Shown here piece after piece: positions 19,460 to 28,401 of a DNA stretch of 64,000 nucleotides. The notes below the pieces were generated by a model. That model did no database searches. It was given only the letters and a program-made list of their open reading frames with translations, and was not told where the DNA came from. The stretch spans positions 213,809-277,808 of the forward strand of contig JAFEBS010000008.1 in the NCBI GenBank assembly GCA_018242525.1, read 5' to 3'. Every line of letters begins with the position of its first letter. Position 1 is the stretch's first letter. Both the position numbers and the translations under genes were made by a program. The DNA is from Planctomycetota bacterium (GTDB taxonomy: Bacteria > Planctomycetota > Planctomycetia > Planctomycetales > Planctomycetaceae).

Positions 19460-20677
19460 ATGATGACACCACCACGGGATTACTGGAGCTTCTTTTCCGC
19501 AGGTCGGATCGTGTTTGGCTCCGGATCCATCAAGCGGCTGGGTCAGTTTCTGCAACCCTGGCACGCGAAGCGGGCTTTGATTGTCACCGACAAAGCGCTC
19601 GTGAAGGCTGGCGTGGTCGCGAGTGTGACGGCACCGCTGCAGGCCGCCGGACTGGCTGTCGACATCTTTGATGGAGGCGAACCTGAACCGTCATTTGCTA
19701 TCGCGGAACAGGCCATTGAATTCGCCCGACAAAGTCGGCCGGATGTTCTGCTGGGGGTGGGGGGCGGCAGCAACATGGACCTGGCCAAGGTCGTAGCAAC
19801 GGTGCTGACTCATGGAGGAAACTGCCGCGACTTCACCGGGTTCGGCAACGTTCCCGGCCCGCTGATGCCGCTGGTGTGCATTCCCACCACGTCTGGGACG
19901 GGCAGCGAGGTCTCGCATGCAGCCGTGCTGACCGACACCGAAAACGAAATGAAGCTCAGTATCCTCAGCCACTACCTGCGCCCTGCCCTGGCCCTGGTGG
20001 ATGCCGAGTTGACGTTGACGTGTCCGCCGCGACCGACTGCCGACAGCGGGATTGATGCCCTGACTCACGCCATCGAAGGGATGACGGCGACCCGTTATAA
20101 CGAGTTGGATGTCCCGGCCGACGAACCCTTCCCGTACGACGGAAAGCAGCCGATCGCGGACTGTGTTGCGGAACGGGCCATCGAATTGATCGGCCGTCAT
20201 CTGGTGACGGCGGTGCGGGAACCAGGCAACCTGGCGGCGCGGGAAGGAATGGCACTCGCCGCCACTCTGGCGGGTCTGGCGTTTTCCAACAGTGCGGTGG
20301 CGGTCGTCCACGCCCTGGAATATCCACTCGGCGGTGCCCTGCACTGTTCACACGGAGCCGGTAACGGCCTGCTGCTGCCGTATGTGATGCGTTACAACAT
20401 GTCTCTGCGAATCCCCGAATTCGCCCGCATCGCTCGGTTGCTGGGCGAAGACACGAGCGGACTTTCCGAAGACGCCGCTGCCGGCAAAGCCGTCACGGCG
20501 GTCGAACGCCTGCGACGCGACATCGGCATTCCCGAACGGATTCGAGACCTCGGAGGAACATTGGATCAGCTGCCGACGTTCGCCCGGAAATCGTTCGCCA
20601 TCAAGCGACTGATGTTGCTGAATGCACGCCAGCCCACGGAAGAGGATCTGCTGGAAATCCTGAAGGCGGCCTATTGA
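19460..20677 (+). CDS. Iron-containing alcohol dehydrogenase
   Basis: A 405-residue group III (Fe-type) alcohol dehydrogenase. It shows FGSGSIKRLG, the nucleotide-binding GVGGGSNMDLAKVVA, PTTSGTGSEVSHAAVLTD, DALTHAIEG and GALHCSHGAGNGLLLPYVM. These carry the Asp/His residues that hold the metal. It oxidises an alcohol or reduces an aldehyde with NAD(P); the substrate cannot be told from sequence. ATG 19460 (or 19463) begins the conserved part; the frame is open to 19148 through the preceding gene. Confidence 0.9.
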   Translation: MMTPPRDYWSFFSAGRIVFGSGSIKRLGQFLQPWHAKRALIVTDKALVKAGVVASVTAPLQAAGLAVDIFDGGEPEPSFAIAEQAIEFARQSRPDVLLGVGGGSNMDLAKVVATVLTHGGNCRDFTGFGNVPGPLMPLVCIPTTSGTGSEVSHAAVLTDTENEMKLSILSHYLRPALALVDAELTLTCPPRPTADSGIDALTHAIEGMTATRYNELDVPADEPFPYDGKQPIADCVAERAIELIGRHLVTAVREPGNLAAREGMALAATLAGLAFSNSAVAVVHALEYPLGGALHCSHGAGNGLLLPYVMRYNMSLRIPEFARIARLLGEDTSGLSEDAAAGKAVTAVERLRRDIGIPERIRDLGGTLDQLPTFARKSFAIKRLMLLNARQPTEEDLLEILKAAY

Positions 20678-20774
20678 GGCCCCAGAATTGCACGAACCAC
20701 GGACACTAGCCCGACTCGCGAGTTTTGAAGTTGCGCTACGAAAACCATTTCGGCTGTTGAGAGTCGTAGAAACT

Positions 20775-20840
20775 CACCACGAAGGGAAGAAGGGACGGTT
20801 TCTTTGTATTCCTTCGTGAGCCTTCGGGCCCTTCGTGGTG
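20775..20840. repeat. 12-bp inverted repeat with 42-base loop
   Basis: CACCACGAAGGG and its exact complement CCCTTCGTGGTG flank a loop that holds a further partial copy (CCTTCGTGAG). It lies downstream of the alcohol dehydrogenase and could fold in RNA from either strand. Confidence 0.7.
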
Positions 20841-20970
20841 CGTATCCTGCATTCGTTTGCTTTGCTTACCGCAAAGAATCCTTGGAATTGGTCTGGCCCT
20901 CTCCGGGCATGCGATTTTCAAGCTGAATCGATTGCACTCCAAAGGGGCAGACCCCATTTACCACGTGCTG

Positions 20971-20989
20971 CCAGCGCTTTGCGGCTCAC
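20971..20989 (+). repeat. Partial copy of the 29-bp dispersed repeat
   Basis: CCAGCGCTTTGCGGCTCAC matches the right two thirds of the elements at 31064 and 44101 with two differences. It lies 19 bases beyond the stop codon of the reverse-strand gene. Confidence 0.55.
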
Positions 20990-21007
20990 AAACAAACTGC
21001 TCTCAAA

Positions 21008-22753
21008 CTACCGGTTGTTGTTCGGGAGTTTCAGCAGCGGAGTTTCCAGTTCGTTGCCGCCCGAATCTCCGGAATCGGAGGCCTCGTCGAGGTCGGGTTT
21101 CGCCGTGGTTCGCGAGACCGGGACCATGATGTCCGTGATCTCAGCGGATGGTCCCGTGCGCAGCGACAGCCGCAGATCATTCTGCTCCAGCGATGTCGCC
21201 CGGTAAACCGGATGAGAGCGACCGGCCAGCGGGATCGAATTCAGTCCGTCGTTCGGAGCAAGTGGGGATCCCCCGGATCTCAGGTTCAGGCGGACGGGAG
21301 CCGAATGGGGGTACTTGATCGTGATCGCGACGTCCCGGTCTTCGTGGGCGGCCGAGATCGGTCCGCCGAATTCCGCGACTCCATCAAAGCTGACCAGCAT
21401 CGAATCACGGCCCGGAGTGAACCTGGGATTCGTGAATGTCTTGCCACCCAGGTGCAAAGCCACATTGGCATTCTGCAACTGCCAGGCGGGGCTGGCCGTC
21501 AGCAGGAAGTCATCACGTCCGAAGTTCATGCGAGGGGTTCCCTGCATCGTCAACTGGATCTGGTCCACGACCGGTTGGGGAGTTGCGGGAGACAACCTGG
21601 CAGCGCACATGATCAGTTGCGGGATGGGCAGATCGCGAACCCATTCGGGGTCGGTCAGACGAGCGGCCAGTTCCGGACGGTTGTCGGTGTGATAGTACAG
21701 GCCCAGCAGCGCAATCCGACTTTGAGTTCGTTCCAGGTTCACATCGATGTTGCGCAGGATTGCGTCTTCCGCGTCCTGGTTCTTGCCGTACTTCTGCAGT
21801 ACTGCGGCGCAGATCAGGTTGGCTTCCCAGGCTTCGGTCGAATAGTCCAGGGCCTTGAGAGCGGTGTCCGCCGCGCCGGGTTGATTCAGGTACGACTGAA
21901 TATAAGCGCGGTTGGCCAGGCCGGCCGCCAGCATTTCATCCTTGCGAAAATGGCCGGTGCTCAGCGAGGCCAGCTTCTCGTACGTTTCGGTCGCCGCGAC
22001 AAACTGACCGAGCGACTGTTGCGTCCGGGCAACGTAATACCAATAGGGGGGATAGCATTCCAGGAACGATTCCATCCGTTTCAGTACACGCAGTCGGACG
22101 GTGGGATCGTTTTCACGCCAGGCAACTTCAAGCTTGTCGAGGTCATCGTTGCGGACCAGCCAGCGATCGGGGATCTGCTTGGAGCGTGCCATCTTCCACG
22201 AGGTGTCCAGGAACTGGGTCGACTTGTCGACCACGCTGGTCATCAGCTTCTTTTCGACCTGCCAGTGGTCCAGTTCCTTGGCGATCGATTTGTTGCGGGT
22301 ATCCCACCAACTGTTGGCACCGGTCTTGACAGCGGAGAAGTACTGCGTAGTGGCAACCTCAGCAGCGAGTTGAAAGGCGGTCAGTCCCAGATCGCGGTGC
22401 AGGCTGCGGACGTATTGTTCCTGCAGGGCCTCCTTTTCCCGGTCGGCCATCTGCACGTGTGAGATCTCGTCGAGCACGCCCGAATACAGCTTCATCACTT
22501 CTTCATCGGCGATGCCATTCAGATTCAGGTGGTTCAGGATCTTGTCGCGTTCCTCGACCATGACGCGTGTCGATGGATACTTGCGGATGCGGTGCAGGGC
22601 CGCGCGACTGTAGTTCAAGGCGACCGCCGCCGAGCGTCGCTGTTCTTCGGTCGGCGGCGTCGCTGCGGCGGCCGGTTCGGCGGCCAGCAGGTGCGTGAAT
22701 TCGCTCCCCAGCAGCCCGATCAGGGCCAGTGACAGGATCGTGCTACGTTTCAT
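21008..22753 (-). CDS. Exported helical-repeat (TPR-like) protein, unknown
   Basis: A 581-residue protein with a signal peptide (MKRSTILSLALIGLLGSEF, cleavage after LLAAEP). Residues about 50-420 look like helical repeats of the TPR/Sel1 kind (for example WYYVARTQQSLGQFVAATETYEKLA and ALKALDYSTEAWEANLICAAVLQKYG). A probable beta-rich end follows (about 430-550). The last 40 residues are acidic and low in complexity. I chose M6 (22753) because the signal peptide starts there. No enzyme motif is visible. Confidence 0.65.
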   Translation of the reverse strand: MKRSTILSLALIGLLGSEFTHLLAAEPAAAATPPTEEQRRSAAVALNYSRAALHRIRKYPSTRVMVEERDKILNHLNLNGIADEEVMKLYSGVLDEISHVQMADREKEALQEQYVRSLHRDLGLTAFQLAAEVATTQYFSAVKTGANSWWDTRNKSIAKELDHWQVEKKLMTSVVDKSTQFLDTSWKMARSKQIPDRWLVRNDDLDKLEVAWRENDPTVRLRVLKRMESFLECYPPYWYYVARTQQSLGQFVAATETYEKLASLSTGHFRKDEMLAAGLANRAYIQSYLNQPGAADTALKALDYSTEAWEANLICAAVLQKYGKNQDAEDAILRNIDVNLERTQSRIALLGLYYHTDNRPELAARLTDPEWVRDLPIPQLIMCAARLSPATPQPVVDQIQLTMQGTPRMNFGRDDFLLTASPAWQLQNANVALHLGGKTFTNPRFTPGRDSMLVSFDGVAEFGGPISAAHEDRDVAITIKYPHSAPVRLNLRSGGSPLAPNDGLNSIPLAGRSHPVYRATSLEQNDLRLSLRTGPSAEITDIMVPVSRTTAKPDLDEASDSGDSGGNELETPLLKLPNNNR

Positions 22754-23324
22754 CAATTGGATTGGCATGACAACCTCGTCTCCACGGGGTGGACTACAAA
22801 CACGTCGGACCCATCGCAGGCAGTCAAAGCCCGATGCTCGCTGAGGGGTGGGCGGGCACTGAGCTTCACTGGCGGCGCGGGCAATCCCGCGTGCCGTACC
22901 GTCGTGGCACGATTTCGAGGCGACTTCCCGTCGCCATCACACAGCTCGCAGAAGCAGCACACATGGTGCCACTTCCCCTCCGCGAGCTGTGTTTCCTGAC
23001 GGGATCTGAAAAACGGGTTCATCACGACAATTCTAACCGGCGATTTCTGCCGAACCCTGAGGCGTTCCGGTCATCCGCGTCTCGAATCCGCGTTGTCATG
23101 TCGAACCGCCCGATTGGCGAACTGCGCTCGGTCGCGCCGACAGACCGGATCAAGTAAAGATTGAGGGAGAGGTTTCAGGTCGAGCCGATGCGAGCCGCGC
23201 GAACGGCGGGAACTTCCCGGTCTGGCAATTCGTCTGTAGGGAAAGGATTGATCTTGGTGCTGACAGATCGAATTGCCACAATTCGATATACTCTCCGTCC
23301 ATTTCATGAGTTAAGGAGAATTCA
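22754..23324. other. Intergenic region
   Basis: These 571 bases lie between two divergent secreted-protein genes. No supported gene is seen. There is an 11-bp inverted repeat, ACACAGCTCGC (22939-22949) / GCGAGCTGTGT (22982-22992). The forward gene has an AAGGAG ribosome site just before its ATG. Confidence 0.5.
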
Positions 23325-23717
23325 ATGCGACTTGGCAACCTGTTCTTCACGCTGCTGCTGGTCGGCTGCCTGGGATCGACGGCGCAGGCCCAGGTCGGTT
23401 ATGGACCAGGGAGTCTCAGCCCCGCTCCGCTGCGCGGAATGCCGGGCATCAGAAATCAACCGGGTCGTTCGGGGATCATGAGTGGTGCGATCGTCGTTCA
23501 GCCGGGGGTCGTTCAGACGCCGGAGCCAGTTCCGGCGGATGCAAAAGCGCTGCTGGACGTCTTTGATGCCGAAGCGGCGGCCATTCGGGCCAAGGCCGAG
23601 CAAGAAATACAAATCCGACGCCAGACCTTGATCTTCGCTTTGCAAGCCTTACAAGACGCGTACACCGTGGAACCAGCATATCGGGATGCTGGGCCAGTGT
23701 TGAAAGCCAACCCGTGA
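23325..23717 (+). CDS. Small exported protein with a truncated planctomycete C-terminal helix
   Basis: A 130-residue protein with a clear signal peptide (RLGNLFFTLLLVGCLGSTAQAQ) and a strong AAGGAG ribosome site. A Gly/Pro-rich linker is followed by a charged helix (ALLDVFDAEAAAIRAKAEQEIQIRR) and LIFALQALQDAYT. Planctomycete secreted proteins often have a segment like 'L..LQ..YT..gkLDEAVAIRD' at their ends. Here the sequence departs after DAYT and stops 17 residues later. The protein may therefore be truncated or frameshifted at its 3' end. Confidence 0.6.
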   Translation: MRLGNLFFTLLLVGCLGSTAQAQVGYGPGSLSPAPLRGMPGIRNQPGRSGIMSGAIVVQPGVVQTPEPVPADAKALLDVFDAEAAAIRAKAEQEIQIRRQTLIFALQALQDAYTVEPAYRDAGPVLKANP

Positions 23718-23730
23718 TGTTCAAACAGGG

Positions 23731-24915
23731 CTACGAATCGCTGGCCGATTCACCAGCCAACTCTGTCAGTCGTTTGACGAAGATCGTGGCATAGGTTCCG
23801 CGTGGCAGGACGAACTGCAGCGTGACTCGGTGTCGACCCACGTTCAGATCATCGTCGTCCGCGTGCATTTTCAAATCGCGAGGAATGACGATCGTCGATC
23901 GTTCTCCCTTGGAAAAGAAGCTGTCACGGGGGTACTTGACCCGCAGTTCCCGCAGAGACAGGCCCTCGTCCGCCAAGACTGTTTCATACAGTGTCAGGAT
24001 GGGACCGGGTTCCAGATGCAATCTGGCCGAAGGCAGCGGCAGCGCGGTTTCCAGCAGCGCGGTCCGCTCGGCGTCGGTCAGTTCCGTGTGAAACGGGACA
24101 TTCGCAGTGGCCAGTCCCACTTTGAACAGGCGGGACGGATCAACGTGTTCCTGCAACCAGGCCGACAGCATCAGGTTCCACAGGTCGCTCTGAAAGGCGG
24201 CCAGCCACAGGCTGCGCATGTCCTGCCGGAACAGGGCGAAGGCATCGCGGAAGCGGGTGGGATGGTCACACAGATAGGTGACGATGCTGCGTCGCGACGA
24301 CTTCGGCAGGGCCGCCTTGCATTCGATCCAACGGCCCCAGTAGTCCCGGATCGTCTGTTTTTCGTCACGGTCGTTCGGGCGGTCGTGGGGATTCGGCTCG
24401 GCGAGTGCCAGCCAGAGCGCCCGTTCATAATCTCCCAGGCACCACGGCTTGGCGATGAATTCGCCGGATTCTCCCAACGAGCCGAACCGTTGATCATCGA
24501 AGTAGTTGGGGACCCCGTCGCGTGCCAGGTTCGCCTGCAACTCGACGATTCGTTCGGCTTCGGGCCTGGTCAGATTTCGCATTACCACTCGAAACCGGTT
24601 GGCCGAAATATCATGCGGCCCGAACTCACGACCCGATTGACCCTGGTAGACGAGCGAGAAATGGTCCTGCTTCATGTCGCGTCGCGGACCGTGATGGATC
24701 GTCACCCATTGCCGGGTGACCGCGTGCTTGTCCTTCAGTCCCCCGTAGCTGATTTGTCGGCGTGAAAGATTCCAGCGATCGGCGATCGCCGTAATGGCTT
24801 CGGGCGTCCCCAGCGAACGCTTGGTCAGCAAGTAGACGGCAAACGGACCATTTCCCAGGGAAAAGTCGCTCAGTTCTTCGACTTCGAAGTCATCAGGGAG
24901 AGTTTTCAGTTTCAT
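23731..24915 (-). CDS. truD: tRNA pseudouridine(13) synthase TruD
   Basis: A 394-residue TruD family enzyme, which makes pseudouridine 13 in tRNA-Glu. The N-terminal PDDFEVEE and the catalytic YGGLKDKHAVTRQ (Asp62) are diagnostic. ANRFRVVMRNL, GVPNYFDDQRFGS and the TRUD insertion region follow. ATG 24915 begins at the conserved block; the frame is open to 24984. The stop converges with the small secreted gene 13 bases away. Confidence 0.92.
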   Translation of the reverse strand: MKLKTLPDDFEVEELSDFSLGNGPFAVYLLTKRSLGTPEAITAIADRWNLSRRQISYGGLKDKHAVTRQWVTIHHGPRRDMKQDHFSLVYQGQSGREFGPHDISANRFRVVMRNLTRPEAERIVELQANLARDGVPNYFDDQRFGSLGESGEFIAKPWCLGDYERALWLALAEPNPHDRPNDRDEKQTIRDYWGRWIECKAALPKSSRRSIVTYLCDHPTRFRDAFALFRQDMRSLWLAAFQSDLWNLMLSAWLQEHVDPSRLFKVGLATANVPFHTELTDAERTALLETALPLPSARLHLEPGPILTLYETVLADEGLSLRELRVKYPRDSFFSKGERSTIVIPRDLKMHADDDDLNVGRHRVTLQFVLPRGTYATIFVKRLTELAGESASDS

Positions 24916-25048
24916 GGCAGCAAGATTAACAACGCGACCGTCGGCTGGCGAGTGGGGGAAGAATCCGCCACGATTGCGTGACACATCATTGGCGGCCGTT
25001 TATGTTACGGCTGTGAATCACGTTTGATGTCGTCGGCAGGAGATTCGG

Positions 25049-25648
25049 ATGCTGCGCCTGGTTGCTGTCAGTCTGCTGGTGTCGGGAGCCTTGCTGGCCG
25101 CCGATGAGCCCGTATCGTATCAGCTCGCCGCTCCCGCCGGATGGGGAGGAGAAACAATCGCGCTGCCGCCGGGATTTGCGCCGGACATGACGCTGAAGGG
25201 TTCTGAACATATCCGGTTTGCACCGGGAATGATGAAGCCCGCTTCGGAAACCTTTTTCAGTTATGCCTTCGTGTTCGAACTGGAATCGAAGCCGGAACTG
25301 ACGGAAGCGGTCGTCAAAGAGGAATTCCTGAAATACTACCGCGGCCTGTGCAAAGTGGTCCTCAATGGAAAACTTCCGGATGTCGATCCCGCGAAATTCC
25401 AGTTGGAATTGAAACGCGCGAAATCCGATGCCGACGGCAAGGGGATCGACTCGCCGATCGTCTACACGGGGACATTAGACTGGGTGGAACCGTTTGCCAC
25501 TCGCAAGCCACAAACATTGAACTTGGACATCCGGACATGGAACGGAACCAACCGCAAGTTCCTGTTCGCGTGCGTGTCACCAAAGCCCCGGGATGCGGCG
25601 ATCTGGAAGCAGTTGCAGTCCATTCGCGAAGACTACTTGAAGAAGTAG
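25049..25648 (+). CDS. Exported protein of unknown function
   Basis: A 199-residue protein with a short signal peptide (MLRLVAVSLLVSGALLAADE). The mature part is rich in beta and aromatic residues, with GWGGETIALPPGFAPDMTLKG, FFSYAFVFELE and NLDIRTWNGTNRKFLFACVS. AGGAG lies upstream of the ATG. Its last codons and stop (AAG AAG TAG) form one arm of a hairpin shared with the convergent gene. No family recognised. Confidence 0.65.
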   Translation: MLRLVAVSLLVSGALLAADEPVSYQLAAPAGWGGETIALPPGFAPDMTLKGSEHIRFAPGMMKPASETFFSYAFVFELESKPELTEAVVKEEFLKYYRGLCKVVLNGKLPDVDPAKFQLELKRAKSDADGKGIDSPIVYTGTLDWVEPFATRKPQTLNLDIRTWNGTNRKFLFACVSPKPRDAAIWKQLQSIREDYLKK

Positions 25649-25664
25649 GCCAAGCCTACTTCTT
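25640..25664. terminator. Palindrome holding both convergent stop codons
   Basis: AAGAAGTAGG-CCAAG-CCTACTTCTT is a 10-bp perfect inverted repeat. Each arm contains the final Lys-Lys-stop of one of two convergent genes, so it encodes both C-termini and could act as a bidirectional terminator. Confidence 0.6.
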
Positions 25665-26129
25665 CCGCTTCTTGGGAGCGGGTTCGTCATCGTCGTCATC
25701 GAAGTCGACCGATTCGATTTCGTCGAGCGACGAATCGTTGCTGGTGATTTCGTCGTCACTGTCGGCCATGATGTCGGCGTCAGACTCGTCCACGTCGAAG
25801 GCGGACGCGTCGTCGTCAATCTCGCTCGCTTCTTCGAGATCTTCAACGGCTTCGATTTCTTCTTCGTCGTCAGCCGGGGCCGCTTTGCCTGCCTTGGCCG
25901 AAGGCTTATCGGCGGCATCTTTCGGGGCCCTCTTGCCGCCGAAGATCAGCAGGCCAATCGGCATCAGCGCAATGAGAGCCGCACACGCCAGGGTCAGGCC
26001 GGCCAGAATCTGCAGGATCGTCGGCAGTCCGTCGGCTTTGGTGAGAAAAACCATGACGAGAAGATAGGCCAGCAGCCCCGCTGGAATAGCGGCTACCATC
26101 GACGTCAATGCGCGTTGCGTTTGTCCCAC
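25656..26129 (-). CDS. Two-TM membrane protein with long acidic tail
   Basis: A 157-residue protein with two hydrophobic helices (about residues 12-30 and 37-64, IPAGLLAYLLVMVFL and ILAGLTLACAALIALMPIG). A basic/Ala linker follows, then about 80 residues rich in Asp/Glu, closing with a basic KKRKK end. The acidic tail is of low complexity and probably disordered. The start at 26129 gives a short cytosolic N-terminus. Function unknown. Confidence 0.6.
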   Translation of the reverse strand: MGQTQRALTSMVAAIPAGLLAYLLVMVFLTKADGLPTILQILAGLTLACAALIALMPIGLLIFGGKRAPKDAADKPSAKAGKAAPADDEEEIEAVEDLEEASEIDDDASAFDVDESDADIMADSDDEITSNDSSLDEIESVDFDDDDDEPAPKKRKK

Positions 26130-26316
26130 GACTCAATTCCCCTCATCTCGTCCGCAGCGAAAGAAGTGCCGCAACGCCATCGTAATTCTCTCTACCAGGC
26201 GGAAGCAAGATCGGCTTGGCGTGCATCTGGGCCGTATCCGATCCCGGCGCGGGCGTGTCGGCCATGATAAACCGCGCCGATTGTAGCGATTCTCCGGATC
26301 TGAGGGCCGCGCCCGA

Positions 26317-28062
26317 TCATTTGCGATTGTTTACGGCCCCGGTTTCGGGGGGGAACGCGACCGGACCCAGCCGTTCGATTTCCCGTTTGAGATCGTCCCC
26401 TTCGTAAAATGACAGCCAGCCGCGAACGCTGCGCGTTTCCCCGCGAGGACAGTCTTCCACCACCGGATCGGCGTGCAGACACGGGCACGGCGGGTTGCCC
26501 CAGGCGCGACCACAGCGTTCCCACCCGGTGATAATCCAGCGCTGGCCCGTGGTGTCTCGACAGGCGGCAAATGGAGTTGCGAACGTCTTGTTGTCATTGG
26601 TCAGTTGCTCAAACCCGGACAGCCCAGCCAGCATGACGCACATCTGAATCCGCAAACCGGTCAGTGTCTGTTCAGACCCGTTCGTGACGCGGAACTCCAT
26701 CCGGACACCGTCGGGTCCAGGCACAACGCTCGATGTCAGCGTCACCTTGTTGGGTAACTCCCGAGCCACAATCAGACCCTGCGCGGTTTGTCGCCATTCC
26801 AAGTGCGGCAGCGACAGTTTCTGCCGATCCCAAATTGTGGGGACATGCGTATGGGCCAGGTACAACAGTTCCGGCTTCCCGGGAGCTGACTCAAACCAGA
26901 CCGCTTCGGGCACATCCGCGACTGCGTAACCGCCGTCCTTCCACGGGGCGAAGACACTCACCTTGGTTTCCCGCTGTGGCCGAATCGCTCCGTCACGAAA
27001 ACCGATTCGCGGATGCCTTCCGCCCGGATACGGCAGAACAGTGAGTGCATCGCCGGGCTGATGCACCGGACGCTGCGACAGGTCGACCTTCAGTCGCTCG
27101 ACCGCCAGTTGGACGTCATCGGCCGACATTCCCAGACTGGCTCCCGCTTCGGCATGCGTCCAGCGGTGATGAACCAATGCATTGGTCAACCAGGACCGCA
27201 GTTCCTGATCGTTCTTTGCCGGGCGACAATTATCACCGTCCTGCTGAGCCGCAATCCGTTTCTTCCGGTCTTCGATCACCCCGTTGGGATCGCTGGGGGC
27301 GATGTCCGGATTGACGTACCGGGCCAGATCCTTCATCGCAATCACCGTGTATTTCTCGTCGGCCAGGTACTTCATGTAGATTTCAAAGTCTTTCGGCGGG
27401 ACGCTGACCCAGTCGTGTGCTGTATCGGGAACACCATGAAACTGCAGCACGGCGATCCGACCGTGGCGGGCCTGGGAGACGGCCGTTTTTAGATTGTCCA
27501 AGGTCCACTTCGGCCGGGCGTCACCGGCGGTCGGGACGAGCAACGGATGATCGAGTCCCGGTTCGTACGCGAAACCTCCGCCGATTTCATACGGAACTTC
27601 AGGACTTCCGCCACGGCGGGCGAAACGGATTCCGAGTGCTTTCAGAGTCGGCAATTGAGCGATCGAAAACGCGTTGCCCGGGTAGGCAAAGCTGACGGGT
27701 TGAGGAATCCCGTGTTCCCGGCAACGCTCATTGATGGCCTGAATGGCCTGGGCCAGTTCGGCCGGCGACTTGGAGGTCACGGCCCCGTGATCAATCGTGT
27801 GATTGCCAATCTCAAACCCGTCCTCATGCAGTTGAGCGATTTCGTCCCAGGACAAATAGTCGCGCTTGTTGATCGCAAAGTCCCAGCCTTCCGTCACGAA
27901 GAAGGTCGCACCGAACTTGTGCTTCTTCAAGATCTGCCGCGCGACCGTGAAATGGGACTTGCTGGCATCATCAAACGTCAACACGACCAGCCGATCCGGA
28001 ATCGGTTCCAGAGGTTGACCCAGCACCAATGCCAACAGGGCGGACAGGGCATAGCTGTTCAT
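26317..28062 (-). CDS. Secreted polysaccharide deacetylase-domain protein
   Basis: A 581-residue protein with a weak signal peptide (SYALSALLALVLGQ). Residues about 22-260 form a NodB (CE4) polysaccharide deacetylase domain: VVLTFDDASKSH (motif 1, Asp pair), IGNHTIDHG (metal-binding HxxxH), FAYPGNAFS (motif 3) and VLQFHGVPDTAHDW (motif 5). It would remove acetyl groups from a glycan by metal-dependent hydrolysis. The remaining ~310 residues include a segment with TFKALD-like helices and a beta-rich C-terminal region that I do not recognise. It is a lone gene. Confidence 0.85.
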   Translation of the reverse strand: MNSYALSALLALVLGQPLEPIPDRLVVLTFDDASKSHFTVARQILKKHKFGATFFVTEGWDFAINKRDYLSWDEIAQLHEDGFEIGNHTIDHGAVTSKSPAELAQAIQAINERCREHGIPQPVSFAYPGNAFSIAQLPTLKALGIRFARRGGSPEVPYEIGGGFAYEPGLDHPLLVPTAGDARPKWTLDNLKTAVSQARHGRIAVLQFHGVPDTAHDWVSVPPKDFEIYMKYLADEKYTVIAMKDLARYVNPDIAPSDPNGVIEDRKKRIAAQQDGDNCRPAKNDQELRSWLTNALVHHRWTHAEAGASLGMSADDVQLAVERLKVDLSQRPVHQPGDALTVLPYPGGRHPRIGFRDGAIRPQRETKVSVFAPWKDGGYAVADVPEAVWFESAPGKPELLYLAHTHVPTIWDRQKLSLPHLEWRQTAQGLIVARELPNKVTLTSSVVPGPDGVRMEFRVTNGSEQTLTGLRIQMCVMLAGLSGFEQLTNDNKTFATPFAACRDTTGQRWIITGWERCGRAWGNPPCPCLHADPVVEDCPRGETRSVRGWLSFYEGDDLKREIERLGPVAFPPETGAVNNRK

Positions 28063-28401
28063 GGAGCGCCTTGCGAAGTCAGAGAGACATGACAGATCGA
28101 TGTTGATGCGGCAAGTCTTGTAACTCTACACCGGATGTTTCGCCACGGATGGCCACGGATTTTCACGGATCAAAACACCAGAGCCAGAGTAACGGTGCTG
28201 AGTAGCATCGCTTTCGACGCACTGATGGGGCATGAATTGCCGCTGTCACTCAGTTTATCCGTGTGAGATCCGTGTTTCATCCGTGGCCGTCTGCGTCCAG
28301 CCTGCGGGGAAACGACAGTTACCGCGAAAGTCGGTATGATGCGTGTCGTGGCCTGGCGAACTGACGAATCAGGTGGGTGAACTGCGGAGTGCAATCGGAA
28401 C
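28063..28401. other. Intergenic region with CACGGAT repeats
   Basis: These 339 bases carry no gene. They hold three CACGGAT units on the left (28144-28170) and three ATCCGTG units on the right (28257-28287), forming a long imperfect inverted repeat. Confidence 0.55.
28144..28287. repeat. CACGGAT/ATCCGTG inverted repeat cluster
   Basis: The left arm has CACGGATGGCCACGGAT followed by CACGGAT. The right arm has ATCCGTG three times at similar spacing. The arms could pair over a loop of about 85 bases between the deacetylase and rsgA promoters. Confidence 0.65.

Larger units (their letters stand above)
20678..21007. other. Repeat-bearing gap between convergent genes
   Basis: This 330-base gap has no gene. 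It holds a 12-bp perfect inverted repeat CACCACGAAGGG (20775-20786) / CCCTTCGTGGTG (20829-20840), and a partial copy of the GCGGCTCAC dispersed repeat at 20971-20989. Confidence 0.6.
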
